Origin: JACVRW01 sp963757815
Lineage (GTDB): Bacteria > Actinomycetota > Thermoleophilia > Solirubrobacterales > Thermoleophilaceae
DNA length: 64,000 bases
Assembly: GCA_963757815.1 (NCBI GenBank)
Contig: CAVWSN010000037.1
Location: forward strand, 130,735 to 194,734
Reading direction: 5' to 3'
In this document: piece after piece, positions 52,251 to 62,062 of the stretch
Layout: each line of letters starts with the position of its first letter
How positions within the stretch are numbered: position 1 is the first letter of the stretch
The notes under the pieces: generated by a model
The model's input: only the letters and a program-made list of their open reading frames with translations
Database searches by the model: none
Told to the model about the DNA's origin: nothing
Program-made: the position numbers and the translations under genes

Positions 52251-52352
52251 TGGTACCTCCCTGGGTTAGAACGGTGCGTGCCATGTGCCCGGTCGCCGAT
52301 GCAACAAACCGACCAGGTGCGTACGCTCGACTGCACCGGGTAGCGGGGCCGC

Positions 52353-53330
52353 ATGAACGAGGTCCGGTTTGCACGCGAGGGCGACCCGCCCGAGAGCCCT
52401 ACCGCCCTGAGCAAGCGCTCGTGGCTGGGCGTGCTCAAGCGGTCGGTCAAGGAGTTCCAGGAGGACAAGCTCACCGACTGGGCGGCGGCGCTCACCTACT
52501 ACGGGGTGCTGGCGATCTTCCCCGCGCTGCTCGTGCTCGTCTCCGTGCTCGGGCTGATCGGGGAATCGGCGACCCAGCCGCTGATCGACAATCTGAGCGA
52601 GGTGGCGCCCGGGCCTGCTCAGGAGATCCTCACGAACGCGCTCGAGAACCTGCAGGGCAGCGGGGGCACCGCCGGCGTTGTGTTTGTCATCGGCCTGCTT
52701 GGCGCGCTCTGGTCGGCGTCGGGCTACGTGGGCGCGTTTATGCGGGCGTCCAACACGATCTATGACATTGAGGAGGGCCGCCCGCTCTGGAAGACGCTCC
52801 CGCTCAGGGTCGGCCTCACCATTCTCCTTCTTGCGCTGGTCGTGATCAGCGCGCTGGGCGTGGTCCTCACCGGGGGCATCGCCAAGGAGGCCGGTTCGGT
52901 CGTCGGCGTCGGCGACACGGCCGTGAGCGTCTGGAACATCGCCAAATGGCCCGTGATCCTGCTCGTGGTCAGCTTCATGTTCGCGGTGCTCTACTGGGCG
53001 GCGCCGAACGTCAAGCAGCCCGGCTTCCGCTGGCTCAGCCCGGGGGGCATCCTGGCTGTGATCGGCTGGATCATCGCCTCCGCGGCGTTCGCGTTCTACG
53101 TGTCGAACTTCGCGTCCTACAACAAGACCTACGGCACGATCGGCGGCATGATCGTGTTCCTGGTCTGGCTGTGGCTCTCGAACGTCATGGTCCTGCTGGG
53201 CGCCGAGCTCAACGCCGAGCTCGAGCGCGGCCGGGCGATCGAGGCCGGCATGCGGCCGGAGGACAAGGAGCCCTTCGCCGAGCCGCGCGACACGCGCAAG
53301 ATGTCCGGCGAGACCGCCGGGCAGGCCTGA
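52353..53330 (+). CDS. YihY/BrkB family inner-membrane protein
   Basis: 325 residues with six membrane helices. KEFQEDKLTDWAAALTYYGVLAIFPALLVLVSVLGLIG, GLLGALWSASGYVGAFMRASNTIYDIEEGRPLWKTLPLRV and YNKTYGTIGGMIVFLVWLWLSNVMVLLGAELNAELER are the family signatures. Formerly mis-named ribonuclease BN, the role is unknown (possibly a transporter or flippase). The tail is hydrophilic. Confidence 0.92.
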   Translation: MNEVRFAREGDPPESPTALSKRSWLGVLKRSVKEFQEDKLTDWAAALTYYGVLAIFPALLVLVSVLGLIGESATQPLIDNLSEVAPGPAQEILTNALENLQGSGGTAGVVFVIGLLGALWSASGYVGAFMRASNTIYDIEEGRPLWKTLPLRVGLTILLLALVVISALGVVLTGGIAKEAGSVVGVGDTAVSVWNIAKWPVILLVVSFMFAVLYWAAPNVKQPGFRWLSPGGILAVIGWIIASAAFAFYVSNFASYNKTYGTIGGMIVFLVWLWLSNVMVLLGAELNAELERGRAIEAGMRPEDKEPFAEPRDTRKMSGETAGQA

Positions 53331-53337
53331 GCGCCCC

Positions 53338-53492
53338 CTAAGCGGCGATGGCGCCGGTCGTCCGCCTGTCCTCGATAGGCGGCGGGGCACGAACCGCGCC
53401 GAGCACCACCACCAGGCACGCGAGCGCGACGAGGGCCATGAGGATGAAGCCGCGGCGGTGACGGCGCCGACGCGGTCGAAGAACCACTGCAT
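53338..53492 (-). CDS. Small membrane protein (probable frameshift near 53452)
   Basis: ATG 53490-53492 gives MQWFFDRVGAVTAA. One base is missing near 53448-53455, after which the other frame continues GFILMALVALACLVVVLGAVRAPPPIEDRRTTGAIAA. The repaired product is about 52 residues with one membrane helix. No family recognised. Confidence 0.4.
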
Positions 53493-53790
53493 GGCTTGAC
53501 TTGGGTACTCGCACGCGCGCGCGAGGGACTATCTTGCTGCCCTGGTCGCCTGGCACGAGCCAAGGCGGCCCAGCCATCAATCAGGCGCAGGACCGACCCC
53601 CGTCCCCTGCGGACTCAGCTCGATCCGCCGCCCACGCGACATCTCTGGCTGATCGCGTCCGATCCCGACTATGCGTGGGATCGAACTACCGGGTGGAGCT
53701 TCCTTCGCAGCCGATCGTGATGTCGACTGGCGAAGTGCTGCCTTGAAAGGCGACCGCCATTCCTCCTGACGGCAGCCAAATTGCGCTCGG

Positions 53791-54600
53791 TTATGCCGCT
53801 GCCGCGGCTGTCTCGAGTCGGCTGAGCGCGCGGCGCAGCAGCCGTGAGACGTGCATTTGCGAGTAGCCGATGCGCTCGCCGATCTCACGCTGGTTCAGGC
53901 CGTGCATGAAGCGCAGCTCAAGGACCGAGCACTCCACGTCCGGCAGCTCCTTCCATTCGCTCGCTATTGCGTCGCGTTCCGCGACGAGCTCGTAGCCCGC
54001 GTCCTCGCCACCGAGCAGCTCGACGAGCGGTGCGGCCCCATCGTCGTCACGCGCCGTTGGGGCGTCGAGCGATGCGGCCTGGTAGCTGGCGGCGGCCTGT
54101 TGCGCCTCGAGTACCTCCTCGACGGAGCATCCGATTGCGCTGGCCACCTCACGCGGCTTCGGCGATCGGCCAAGCCGCCTGGAGAGCGCCTCCGTTTCCC
54201 GACTTACCACGAGCGTGCGCTCTTGGAGGTCGCGCGGCACGTGCAGCGCCCAGCCCTTGTCGCGGAAGTGGCGCTTCAGCTCGCCCAGGATGGTGGGTGC
54301 GGCATAGCTCGAGAACTTCGCGCCGCGATCCGGGTCGAAGCGATCGATCGCCTTGATCAACCCGAGGCTCGCCACCTGGAGCAGGTCGTCGAAGGGCTCG
54401 TCCGTGTAGGTGTAGCGCCGCGCGAGGTCCCGCGCGAGCGGCAGGCATCGCTTCACAAGCTCCTCCCGCGCCGCAAGGTCGCCCTCCCGGTGGTAGCGGA
54501 TCAGGAGCGCTCGTTCGATCTCCCGCGCGGCAGCGCGGTCGCGGCGTTCGGGGTGGGTGGTCTGGGACAGCTTCGGCGGTGCGAGGGCGACTGCACACAT
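53791..54600 (-). CDS. SigB/SigF-type alternative sigma factor, copy 2
   Basis: 269 residues from ATG 54598-54600 (GGAGGTT upstream). Regions 2, 3 and 4 are complete (REELVKRCLPLARDLARRYTYTDEPFDDLLQVASLGLIKAIDRF; ILGELKRHFRDKGWALHVPRDLQERT; LRFMHGLNQREIGERIGYSQMHVSRLLRRALSRLE). It is the close paralogue of 28541-29347 and stands in the same divergent arrangement with a TetR gene. The longer open frame upstream overlaps that TetR gene and is not used. Confidence 0.93.
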   Translation of the reverse strand: MCAVALAPPKLSQTTHPERRDRAAAREIERALLIRYHREGDLAAREELVKRCLPLARDLARRYTYTDEPFDDLLQVASLGLIKAIDRFDPDRGAKFSSYAAPTILGELKRHFRDKGWALHVPRDLQERTLVVSRETEALSRRLGRSPKPREVASAIGCSVEEVLEAQQAAASYQAASLDAPTARDDDGAAPLVELLGGEDAGYELVAERDAIASEWKELPDVECSVLELRFMHGLNQREIGERIGYSQMHVSRLLRRALSRLETAAAAA

Positions 54601-54795
54601 GGGGAACCTCCGTCGGTCTTGTTGACGCAAGGTCCGAGTCGCGACTCGACTGGGGTGGGCCGCGCAACGTCCCCTGATAACCCGAGGACATCGCTTCGGG
54701 TGGCTCTGTGCCCCTCGTCGCGCTTTCCCAGCAGACTGGTCGCTGCTTCCCGATCCCACTTCGGGACCGAAACGAAATGCGAATCCTAACTGAGA

Positions 54796-54809
54796 ACAGA
54801 CCGGTCTGT
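54796..54809. promoter_or_regulatory. TetR operator, perfect 14-bp palindrome
   Basis: ACAGACCGGTCTGT, followed by CT, shares the 15-mer AGACCGGTCTGTCTA with the operator at 29511-29525. It lies 20 bases before the TetR start. Confidence 0.8.
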
Positions 54810-54829
54810 CTACCGCTAGGCTCTCAGGC

Positions 54830-55414
54830 GTGTCTGCCGTCAAAGCCATCCCGCAATCGAAGCCGGATGCGCGGGAGCGCATCCTCGACACCGCGTACGA
54901 ACTCTTCTCCCGCCGTGCGGTCCGCGACGTAGGCGTGGACGAGGTGATCGAACAGGCTGGGGTGGCGAAGGCAACCCTGTATCGCCACTTCCCGTCCAAG
55001 GACGACCTGGTGATCGCGTTCCTCGAGCGCCGCGAGGAGCGCTGGACGCTGGCGTGGGTCGAGGCAGAGGCGAGGCGACGCGGCACTACACCGGAGGAAC
55101 AGCTCCTCGCGATCTTCGAGCTGTTCGACGAATGGTTCCAGCGCGACGACTTCGAAGCCTGCTCATTCATCAACGTGCTGCTCGAGATGGGCCCCGCACA
55201 TCCCGCCGGCCAGGCGAGCGTCCGGCATCTCGCGAGCATCCGAACGGTCGTGGGTCGTCTCGCAGAGGAGGCCGCCTTGCGTGACCCAGCGTCCTTCGCG
55301 CACTCGTGGCACATTCTCATGAAGGGCTCGATCGTCTCCGCCACCGAGGGCGACGCCCAAGCGGCACAGCGAGCCCGATCGATGGGACGCCTCCTAATCG
55401 AGCAACACCGCTAG
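54830..55414 (+). CDS. TetR-family repressor, copy 2
   Basis: 194 residues from GTG 54830. DNA-binding helices ARERILDTAYELFSRRAVRDVGVDEVIEQAGVAKATLYRHFPSKDDLVIAFLERRE and ligand domain FQRDDFEACSFINVLLEMGPAHPAGQASVRHLASIR...FAHSWHILMKGSIVSATEGD. About three quarters identical to copy 1 and closer still to the fragment at 35769. It probably autoregulates through the adjacent palindrome and controls the divergent sigma gene. Confidence 0.92.
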   Translation: MSAVKAIPQSKPDARERILDTAYELFSRRAVRDVGVDEVIEQAGVAKATLYRHFPSKDDLVIAFLERREERWTLAWVEAEARRRGTTPEEQLLAIFELFDEWFQRDDFEACSFINVLLEMGPAHPAGQASVRHLASIRTVVGRLAEEAALRDPASFAHSWHILMKGSIVSATEGDAQAAQRARSMGRLLIEQHR

Positions 55415-55783
55415 CAGCTCCCGTGTCGCGGGCGCGCAACGGGGTGGCAGCTGGCTGCGGTCGCCGGGGCGCTGATGATGGTGACGCGCACGATCAGCGG
55501 ACTCTGCTTCGCTGCCTGCCCCGACGCCGAGGTCGCCCCAGTACCGCTTTCGTGAACGCGACACTCCGGCCCAATACCCGTCAGCTCCTGCAAGGGACCG
55601 CGGAACGCGTCCCAATAATCGTCGCGACGAGGAGCCGACCTCAGGCGAGTCTCGATGGCGGAGTGTCCGGGAATGGGCATTCTCGGACGCGTTCCGGAGG
55701 GCGCGCCCGTCACCCAACTGACACATCAGCGAGGCTCGATGGAGGCTCCCTCGCCACGGGCGGCGTGGCGCCGCGCGCGGTGG
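55415..55783. other. 369-base spacer
   Basis: Between the TetR stop and the response-regulator stop. No recognisable gene, RNA or terminator hairpin. Confidence 0.3.
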
Positions 55784-56443
55784 TCACGCCTCGCCGGCGT
55801 CGTGAGCGAGCAGGGCGATTTGGACCCGATTGTTGAACTCGAGTTTCTCGAGCACGTGCGAGACGTGCGCCTTGACGGTGGCGACGCTCATGTACAGCTC
55901 CCGGCCGATCTCGGCGTTGGACTTGCCGAGCCCGATCGCGACGGCGACCTCGCGCTCGCGTTCGGTGAGCCGGTCGAGCCGCTCGCGCGCCTGTCGCCTG
56001 CGGTCGTCGGCCTCGCTGTCGGTCACGTGGCCGATCAGCCGGCGCGTGATCGCGGGGGAGAGCATGGGCTCGCCGGCGGCGACGGTGCGCACGGCGCGAA
56101 CGATGTCGGCTGGTGGCGTGTCCTTGAGTAGGAACCCGCCGGCGCCGGCGCGCAGCGCGCGCAGCACGTAGTCGTCGGCCTCGAAGGTCGTGAGGACGAT
56201 GACCTCGGGCGCGTCGTCCTGCGCGCGCAGCAGCTCGGTGGCGGCGAGGCCGTCCATTCCGGGCATCCGGATGTCCATCAGCACGATCCGGGGCTCGTGC
56301 TCAGCCACCGCGTCTGCGACCCGGTCGCCGTCGGTGGCCTCACCGACTATCGCGATGTCCTCGGCGCTCGCTAGGACCATGGACAGCGCGGCGCGGACGA
56401 GCGCATCGTCGTCGACCACCAGCACGCGGATCTGGTCGCTCAT
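55784..56443 (-). CDS. NarL/LuxR-type response regulator
   Basis: 219 residues. Receiver domain (VLVVDDDALVRAALSMVL, phospho-acceptor Asp in IVLMDIRMPGMDG, LTTFEADDYVLRALRAGAGGFLLKDT) and a C-terminal LuxR helix-turn-helix (LTEREREVAVAIGLGKSNAEIGRELYMSVATVKAHVSHVLEKLEFNNRVQIALLAH). Start ATG 56441-56443 overlaps the kinase stop by 4 bases (ATGA). It likely controls the divergent MMPL transporter. Confidence 0.94.
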   Translation of the reverse strand: MSDQIRVLVVDDDALVRAALSMVLASAEDIAIVGEATDGDRVADAVAEHEPRIVLMDIRMPGMDGLAATELLRAQDDAPEVIVLTTFEADDYVLRALRAGAGGFLLKDTPPADIVRAVRTVAAGEPMLSPAITRRLIGHVTDSEADDRRRQARERLDRLTEREREVAVAIGLGKSNAEIGRELYMSVATVKAHVSHVLEKLEFNNRVQIALLAHDAGEA

Positions 56444-57637
56444 TTCGGCCACGGCAGCCACGCGCGGATGTGGAAGTCGCCGTGCTCGTCGCGTCCATGT
56501 TCGAGGTGGCCGCCGGACGAGCGTGGCGCGCTCGGCCAAGCCGACGAGCCCGGTTCCCGACCCGGGAATCTCGGTGGCGCCGGCGGCCGGGACCTGCGCC
56601 GGGTTGTGCACCTCGATCGCCAGCCCCTCCCCCGGCGCACCGTCGACGCGCAAGTCGACCGCGGCCGACGGCGCGTGCTTGCGGGCGTTGGTCAGCGCCT
56701 CCTGGACGATCCGCAGCGCGTGGCGCCCGACCGAGTCCGGGACGGCCGCCAGGTCAGCGACGCGCACGTCGGCGTGCAGGCGCATTCCGGCCGCGCGCGA
56801 TTCCGCGAGCAGTCCGGGGAGCGCCGCGAGTGTCGGCTGGGGCGGCTGCGGCGCTTCGCCGTCGGTCCCGTCGCGCAGCAGGCCAATCGTCGCGCGCAGG
56901 TCCTCGAGCGCCTGGTGTGCGCTGGCGCGGACCACCGCGGCGGCGCGCGCGACGTCCTCGGGCGGCGCCTCCGGGCGGATCTCCAGCGCGCCGGCGTGCA
57001 TGCTCAGCAGCGAGATCCGGTGGGCGAGCACGTCGTGCATCTCACGGGCGATGCGCGTGCGCTCGGCGTAGCGGATCTGCTCGACGCGCAGCTCCTCCTC
57101 GGCCCGAGTGCGGCGGACCCGTTCGCCCCGCGCCTGGCGACGCCCGCGCAGCACCATTCCCCATGCCACGAGGGTCACCGTGCCGAGCACCCCGACGACG
57201 TAGCTGGTCGTATCCGAGTCGCTCGGCTGGACGGCCCGGTAGATCGGCATCACGGCGAGCTGCAGCCCGGCGACGAGCAACGCCTGCTGCCAGCGGCGGT
57301 ACGCGGCGACGGTGAACAGGATGATCCCGCCGGCGCATCCGGCGAACGAGGAGAACGCGAGGATCGGCACCGAGGCCAGCCCGAGGGCGAACGGCCACCG
57401 CCGCCGACCCCACAACGCCAGGCACAGCGCCAGCCCACCGATCAGGTCGACGACGTGCAGCGGCCCTTCGAGCCCGTGCTCGACGGCGTTGGCGTGCGTC
57501 ACGAAGCCCGTGACGATCGCCGCCAGGAACAGCGCGAGGTCGACGATCCAGTCGCGCCGCGACCGGCGCGCGCTCGACGGCTCGTCCTCCTCCGGGACGA
57601 CCAGCGCGCCGAAGAGAGCGCGAACAGCCCTCATCAC
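56440..57637 (-). CDS. NarL-type sensor histidine kinase (frameshift near 56515)
   Basis: About 398 residues. Five membrane helices (for example WIVDLALFLAAIVTGFV), then the HisKA_3 dimerisation helix with the phospho-His (RTIAREMHDVLAHRISLLSMHAGAL, written here as ERTRIAREMHDVLAHR) and the ATPase domain (IVQEALTNARKHAP, GSGTGLVGLAERATLV). One extra C at about 56513-56519 hides the end. The true end reads GGHLEHGRDEHGDFHIRAWLPWPK. Without the repair the kinase would run into the response regulator as a false fusion. Confidence 0.9.
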
Positions 57638-57802
57638 GCCGAAGCGTACGCCGGCCCGACGCGGTTGACGACCCGACTGAAGTCGATCCGTGCCCCGACT
57701 TTAGTCGCGCGACGATCGCCCTGCGGCCGATTGTCAACGCCTGCCGCGCGGCGAATCCTGTCGGCCATCAGCGCTCCCCGCACCCGGCGACCCGGAGATC
57801 CC

Positions 57803-60074
57803 ATGCGTACCTCACGCTCCCCCTCACGCTTCGTACGGCTCGCGCGCACCTGCAACCGCCATCGCCGGCGCACGGTCGGCGCCTGGCTGGCCGCGCTCGT
57901 CGTCGTCCAGCTGATCGCCGCCGGCGTCGGGACGACGCAGGTCTCGAGCATCCGGCTGCCGGGAACCGAGAGCCAGCGCGCCTACGACCTGCTCGCCGAG
58001 CACTTCCCGGCCGCCAAGGGCGACACCGACCAGATCGTCTACCGGGCGACCAGCGGAACGCTCGACGACCCGGCCAACCGCGACCGGATCCAGGATTCGC
58101 TGCAGCGCGTCGCGGCCAACGGGCACGTCGCGGGCGTCCAAGGCCCGTTCGGCCCGGGTGGGCGGCTCACCGCCGATGCTCGAATCGGCGTCGCGTCGGT
58201 GACCTACGCGGAGAGCATGAACGACATCGAGCCCGCCGCCCTGGAGAAGGTCGAGCACGCGGCGTTCACCGCGCGCGACGCCCGCCTGCAGGTCGAGCAC
58301 GGCGGACCGGGCGCCCAGGTCGTGCGCTCCGAGAACAGCAGCGACCCATCACAGGCGATTGCGGTGCTCGCCGCCGCGATCGTCCTCCTGATCACGTTCG
58401 GGTCGGTCGTCGCGGCCGGGCTGCCGCTCGTCGCCACGCTGCTGGCGCTCGGCTCCGCGCTCGGCGTGATCGCGCTGATCAGCCACCTGGTCGACACACC
58501 GGACTTCGCCTCGCAGCTGGCGGTGCTGATCGGGCTCGGCGTCGGGATCGACTATTCGCTGTTCGTCGTCACGCGCTTTCGCGCCGAGGTGCGCGCTGGA
58601 CTCGACCGCGACGAGGCGATCGAGCAGGCGATCGACACCGCCGGCCGCACCGTCATGTTCGCCGCGCTCATCGTGGTCATCGCGCTGCTCGGGCTGCTGC
58701 TGCTCGGCCTGAGCTTCCTGCACGGCGCTGCGCTGGGCGCCGCGTGCGCCGTGCTGGCCGTGATGTTCTCGGCGCTGACGATCATCCCCGCGCTGATCGG
58801 CGGATCCGGACGGTTCTTCGACGGCGTGCTCGGCGAGCTCGACCGCCGCGGCGGCTGGCGGCCCTGGGGGACGGGGCGGCGCATCGCCCTGCCCGGCCGC
58901 GCGCTGCGCGCGCGCCGCGCGAGTCGCCGGCGCGCCGACGGCCGCGGCTGGGAGCGCTGGTCGCACGCCGTTCAGGCCCGCCCGTGGCTCGCGCTGGCGG
59001 TCGGGCTCGCGCTGCTCGGCACGCTCGCGCTGCCGGCGCTGAACCTGCGGCTGGGCGCAAGCGACGCCGGCGTCGACCCGCCCCGCTCGACCACGCGCGA
59101 GGCCTACGAGCTGATCGCGCAGGGCTTCGGCGCCGGGACCAACGGGTCGTTCCTCCTCGTCGCCCAGCTGCCGCGGCCAGGCGACGCGACCGCCGCGCGG
59201 CGCATCGCCGCGGCCGTGCGCGCCGACCGCGATTTCACTTTCGTCTCCGCGCCCGCTCTCTCGCCCGACGGGCGGGTCGCGACGATCACCGCCGCCCCGC
59301 GAACCGGCCCTCAGGACGCCGCGACGACCGCCACGCTCGAGCGCATGCGCCACGACGTCGTCCCCACCCTGGAGCGGGCGACGGGCGCGGCGCGTCGAGA
59401 TCGGCGGCCTGACGGCGTCGACGGAGGACTTCTCGCGCGTCGTGGCCGGGAAGCTGCCGCTGTTCGTGGGCGTCGTCGTGGGGCTCAGCGCGCTGCTGCT
59501 GCTGTTCGTCTTCCGGTCGCTCGTGATCCCGATCAAGGCGGCGCTCTTGAATCTGCTGTCGATCGGCGCCGCGCTCGGCTTCGTCACGCTGATCTTCCAG
59601 GACGGCCTCGGCGCCGGGCTGCTCGGCATCGGCACGGGGCCGATCGACGCGTTCGTGCCGACCTTCTTCTTCGCCGTAGTGTTCGGCCTGAGCATGGACT
59701 ACGAGGTGTTCCTGCTCTCACGCGTGCACGAGGCGTGGCAGCAGACCGGCGACGCCGGCCACGCCGTCACGCGCGGGCTCCAGACGACCGGGCGAGTCAT
59801 CACCGCGGCCGCGTCGATCATGATCGTCGTGTTCGCATCGTTCGCTCTCGCCGACGACCGGCTCAGCAAGCTCTTCGGCCTCGGACTAGCCAGCGCGATC
59901 CTGATCGACGCACTCATCATCCGCTGCCTACTCGTCCCGGCAATCATGCAGCTCCTCGGACGCCGCGCCTGGTGGCTGCCCGCATGGCTCAATCGCCGGC
60001 TGCCGGGCCTGGCAGTCGAGCCGATCGAGCAGCACCCCACCGCCGACGCCCGGCCGGCCGCCGAGACCGTCTGA
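57803..60074 (+). CDS. MMPL family transporter (frameshift near 59390)
   Basis: About 757 residues after restoring one base near 59385-59395. Two RND-like halves are present, each with a periplasmic domain and a membrane block: AIAVLAAAIVLLITFGSVVAAGLPLVATLLALG, GLGVGIDYSLFVVTRFRAEVR in half one; LPLFVGVVVGLSALLLLFVFRSLVIPIKAALLNLLSIGAALG, FGLSMDYEVFLLSRVHEAW in half two. The (G/S)xDY(S/E)xFLxxR motifs carry the proton-relay Asp-Tyr pairs. Such proteins export lipids or hydrophobic drugs. ATG 57803 follows GGAG. Divergent from the two-component genes. Confidence 0.92.
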
Positions 60075-60160
60075 GCAGAGGCACCCCAGACGTCCACGCA
60101 CGACTTTCGCATCGGCTGTCGATCGAGGAACGTCGTGGTAGCGCCGGCCCCACCCCGCGA

Positions 60161-60283
60161 GGCGCGATGATCGACCGGCTCGTCCACCACGCCGAGATCC
60201 TCTCCCTCAAGGGCGACTCCTACCGGCTCCGCGACAAGGACCTCGGCGCCCGGCCCCACCCCCAGCGCGCCGAAATCACCTGA
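60161..60283 (+). pseudogene. IS21 istB helper-ATPase C-terminal remnant
   Basis: AMIDRLVHHAEILSLKGDSYRLRDKDLGARP is the characteristic end of IstB proteins of actinobacterial IS21 elements. The ATPase core is missing. The downstream TTTTCAACCGGCG motifs (60480 and 61937) look like IS21 end sequence, so an IS21 tail flanks the ISL3 element on both sides. Confidence 0.75.
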
Positions 60284-60515
60284 CCGATCAGTCGCGGCGA
60301 CCGCGCCGAGGGCCGCAGAAGGCCTCCTGCACGCCCGTTTCTCCGCCGACCGGCCGATCGAAGCTCTCCGCGGCTCGAACCGAGCCGCCGAGCGCGCTCC
60401 GGCTCGCCCTCCGGGCTCGCCTCCGCGGCGCTCACCGGCTCCGAGAGGGCCATTTCTCGACCGCCCCCCGGTGGACCAGTTTTCAACCGGCGCATCCCGC
60501 CCCACACCAGGGGGG

Positions 60516-61891
60516 TGCGTTGTTCGGATCGGGCGGGGTGGCGCCGGTGGTCCCGTTCAGGCGCATGCTAGGAGCACGCGCTCGCGGAAGCCGTCGAAGC
60601 TGGGTAGTCCGTAGGCGCGGCGCTTGATCACCTTGACCTTGTTGATCACCCCTTCGGCGTAGCCGTTGGTGGTCGGCTCGTCGAAGTAGGCGAGCAGCTC
60701 GGCGCGCCAGAGCCGGACGCCGTCGGCGAAGGCGCTGAAGGCGGGGAGCTGCGCGCGGTCGACCGCGCCGAGGAAGCGCTCGAGGCGGCGCTCGGCCTCG
60801 TCACGGTCGGGGGCGCGGTAGATCGCCCGGAACGCTTCCTTGAGTCCCCACGCCTCGGCGATCAGGGGCTCGCGCTCGAACAGCGCGATCAGCCGCCGCC
60901 GCTCGCGTTCGGTCAGCCGCTCGTTGCGCCTTGAGCAGCCGGTGGCGGACGCGGTAGAGGTCCTGGCGCCAGCTGGCGCCCTTGCCCGAGCGGCGCGCCC
61001 CCTTCGGCCGGCGGCGGGCCGTGCTCGCGCTGGCGCTCGCGCCGGACCGAGTCGAGCGCGGTGTTGGCGCCCCGCACGAGGTGGAAGTGGTCGACCACGA
61101 TCCGCGCCTCGGGCAGCACCGCCCGGATCGCCTGGCGGTAGGCCTCGTAGGGATCGATCGAAACCACTTCGATCGCCCGGCGGTGCCGCTCGGGCAGCGA
61201 GCGCAGGTAGCGCTCGACCCGGCGCCGTCTGCGACCGTCGAGCAGCTCGACGACACGCCGGCGGTCGAGGTCGGAGACGACCGTCGCGAGCTCGCGGCCG
61301 CGGCGGTGATGCGCCTCATCGAGCGACAGCCGCCGCACCGGCCGCGACTCGCGACGCGCCTCGAGCTCGTCCTCCGCGCCCGCGCCGAAAGCGCGCGCAA
61401 CCTGGTAGCGGGTCGTGCTGCTCCTCGCGCGCCACCTCGGCGTGCGCGGCGCCGCCTCGCACCCGCTCGAACAGGCGCCGCCGGAAGCGCCGCGTGACGC
61501 GCTGGCGCGCCGGCAGCTCGGGATGGGACTCCGTGAACGTCCGCCCGCACGCGGCACAGCGGTAGCGGCGCTTGCGCCACACGAGATGGGTCACGCGCCC
61601 GGCGATCGGCAGGTCGCGAACCCGGACCCTGGGGCGGTCCTTGACCTCGAGCGACGCGCGGCCGCAGCGCGGGCAGCAGCCGGCCCGCGCGGCCAGCTCG
61701 ACCTCGAGGTCGAGCCGGCCGCCCACCTCGACAACGCGCTTCACCTCGAACCCTTCCAGCCCGACGAGACGGGTAAGGTCGTCCTGCATCCGCTGTTCCT
61801 CCTGGCTCCGCGATCTATGACCACGCAGAGCCTCAAAGGGACAGCGGATGTCTCTTTGCTAGCCCCTCAACCCCGGCCGTTCAGCAAGACC
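60516..61891 (-). mobile_element. ISL3-family insertion sequence, copy 2
   Basis: About 95% identical to 38438-39811. The right end reads CAAGACC (for CAAGAACC) and the left terminal repeat is eroded. No target duplication is visible. It lies within IS21-like tail DNA. Confidence 0.75.
60557..61789 (-). CDS. ISL3-family transposase (frameshifted), copy 2
   Basis: ATG 61787-61789. The zinc finger is CCPRCGRASLEVKDRP...RYRCAACGRTFTESHPELPARQRVTRRFRRRLFERVRGGAAHAEVA, and the DDE domain contains VVELLDGRRRRRVERYLRSLP and VVSIDPYEAYRQAIR. The frame is intact through the point where copy 1 breaks (about 39433) but is broken near 61410, 61014 (extra C in GGGCCGTG) and 60925 (extra base in CGTTGCGCC). 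Repaired length is about 410 residues. Active only if the indels are read errors. Confidence 0.78.
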
Positions 61892-61977
61892 CCAGATTTC
61901 GACCGGCGCCATCCCGCCCGACGACAGGAAGCGCGTTTTCAACCGGCGCAGCTGGGTGCGTTTTCAAGCGGCCTTGA

Positions 61978-62025
61978 CAAATTCGAGGCGATCGCGCCGG
62001 CGGTGCTGTGCTGGAGCCGTCCTCG
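61978..62025. repeat. 48-bp imperfect repeat, copy B
   Basis: Partner of 20854-20901, in the same orientation. The 3' half (62005-62025) is identical over 21 bases. It lies between the IS21/ISL3 debris and the CobW gene. Confidence 0.6.
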
Positions 62026-62062
62026 CTGCGGCCGCCGAGAGTCCCCGACTTTCACGGCGAAA

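Noticed and set aside
52266..53492. 408-codon minus-strand open frame
   Set aside because: Antisense of the YihY/BrkB gene. Only its first residues may belong to the small membrane protein at 53338-53492.
55784..57637. Single 617-residue kinase/response-regulator fusion
   Set aside because: The join lacks the normal kinase C-terminus, which is readable in the next frame and ends with an ATGA overlap. A one-base indel explains the apparent fusion.
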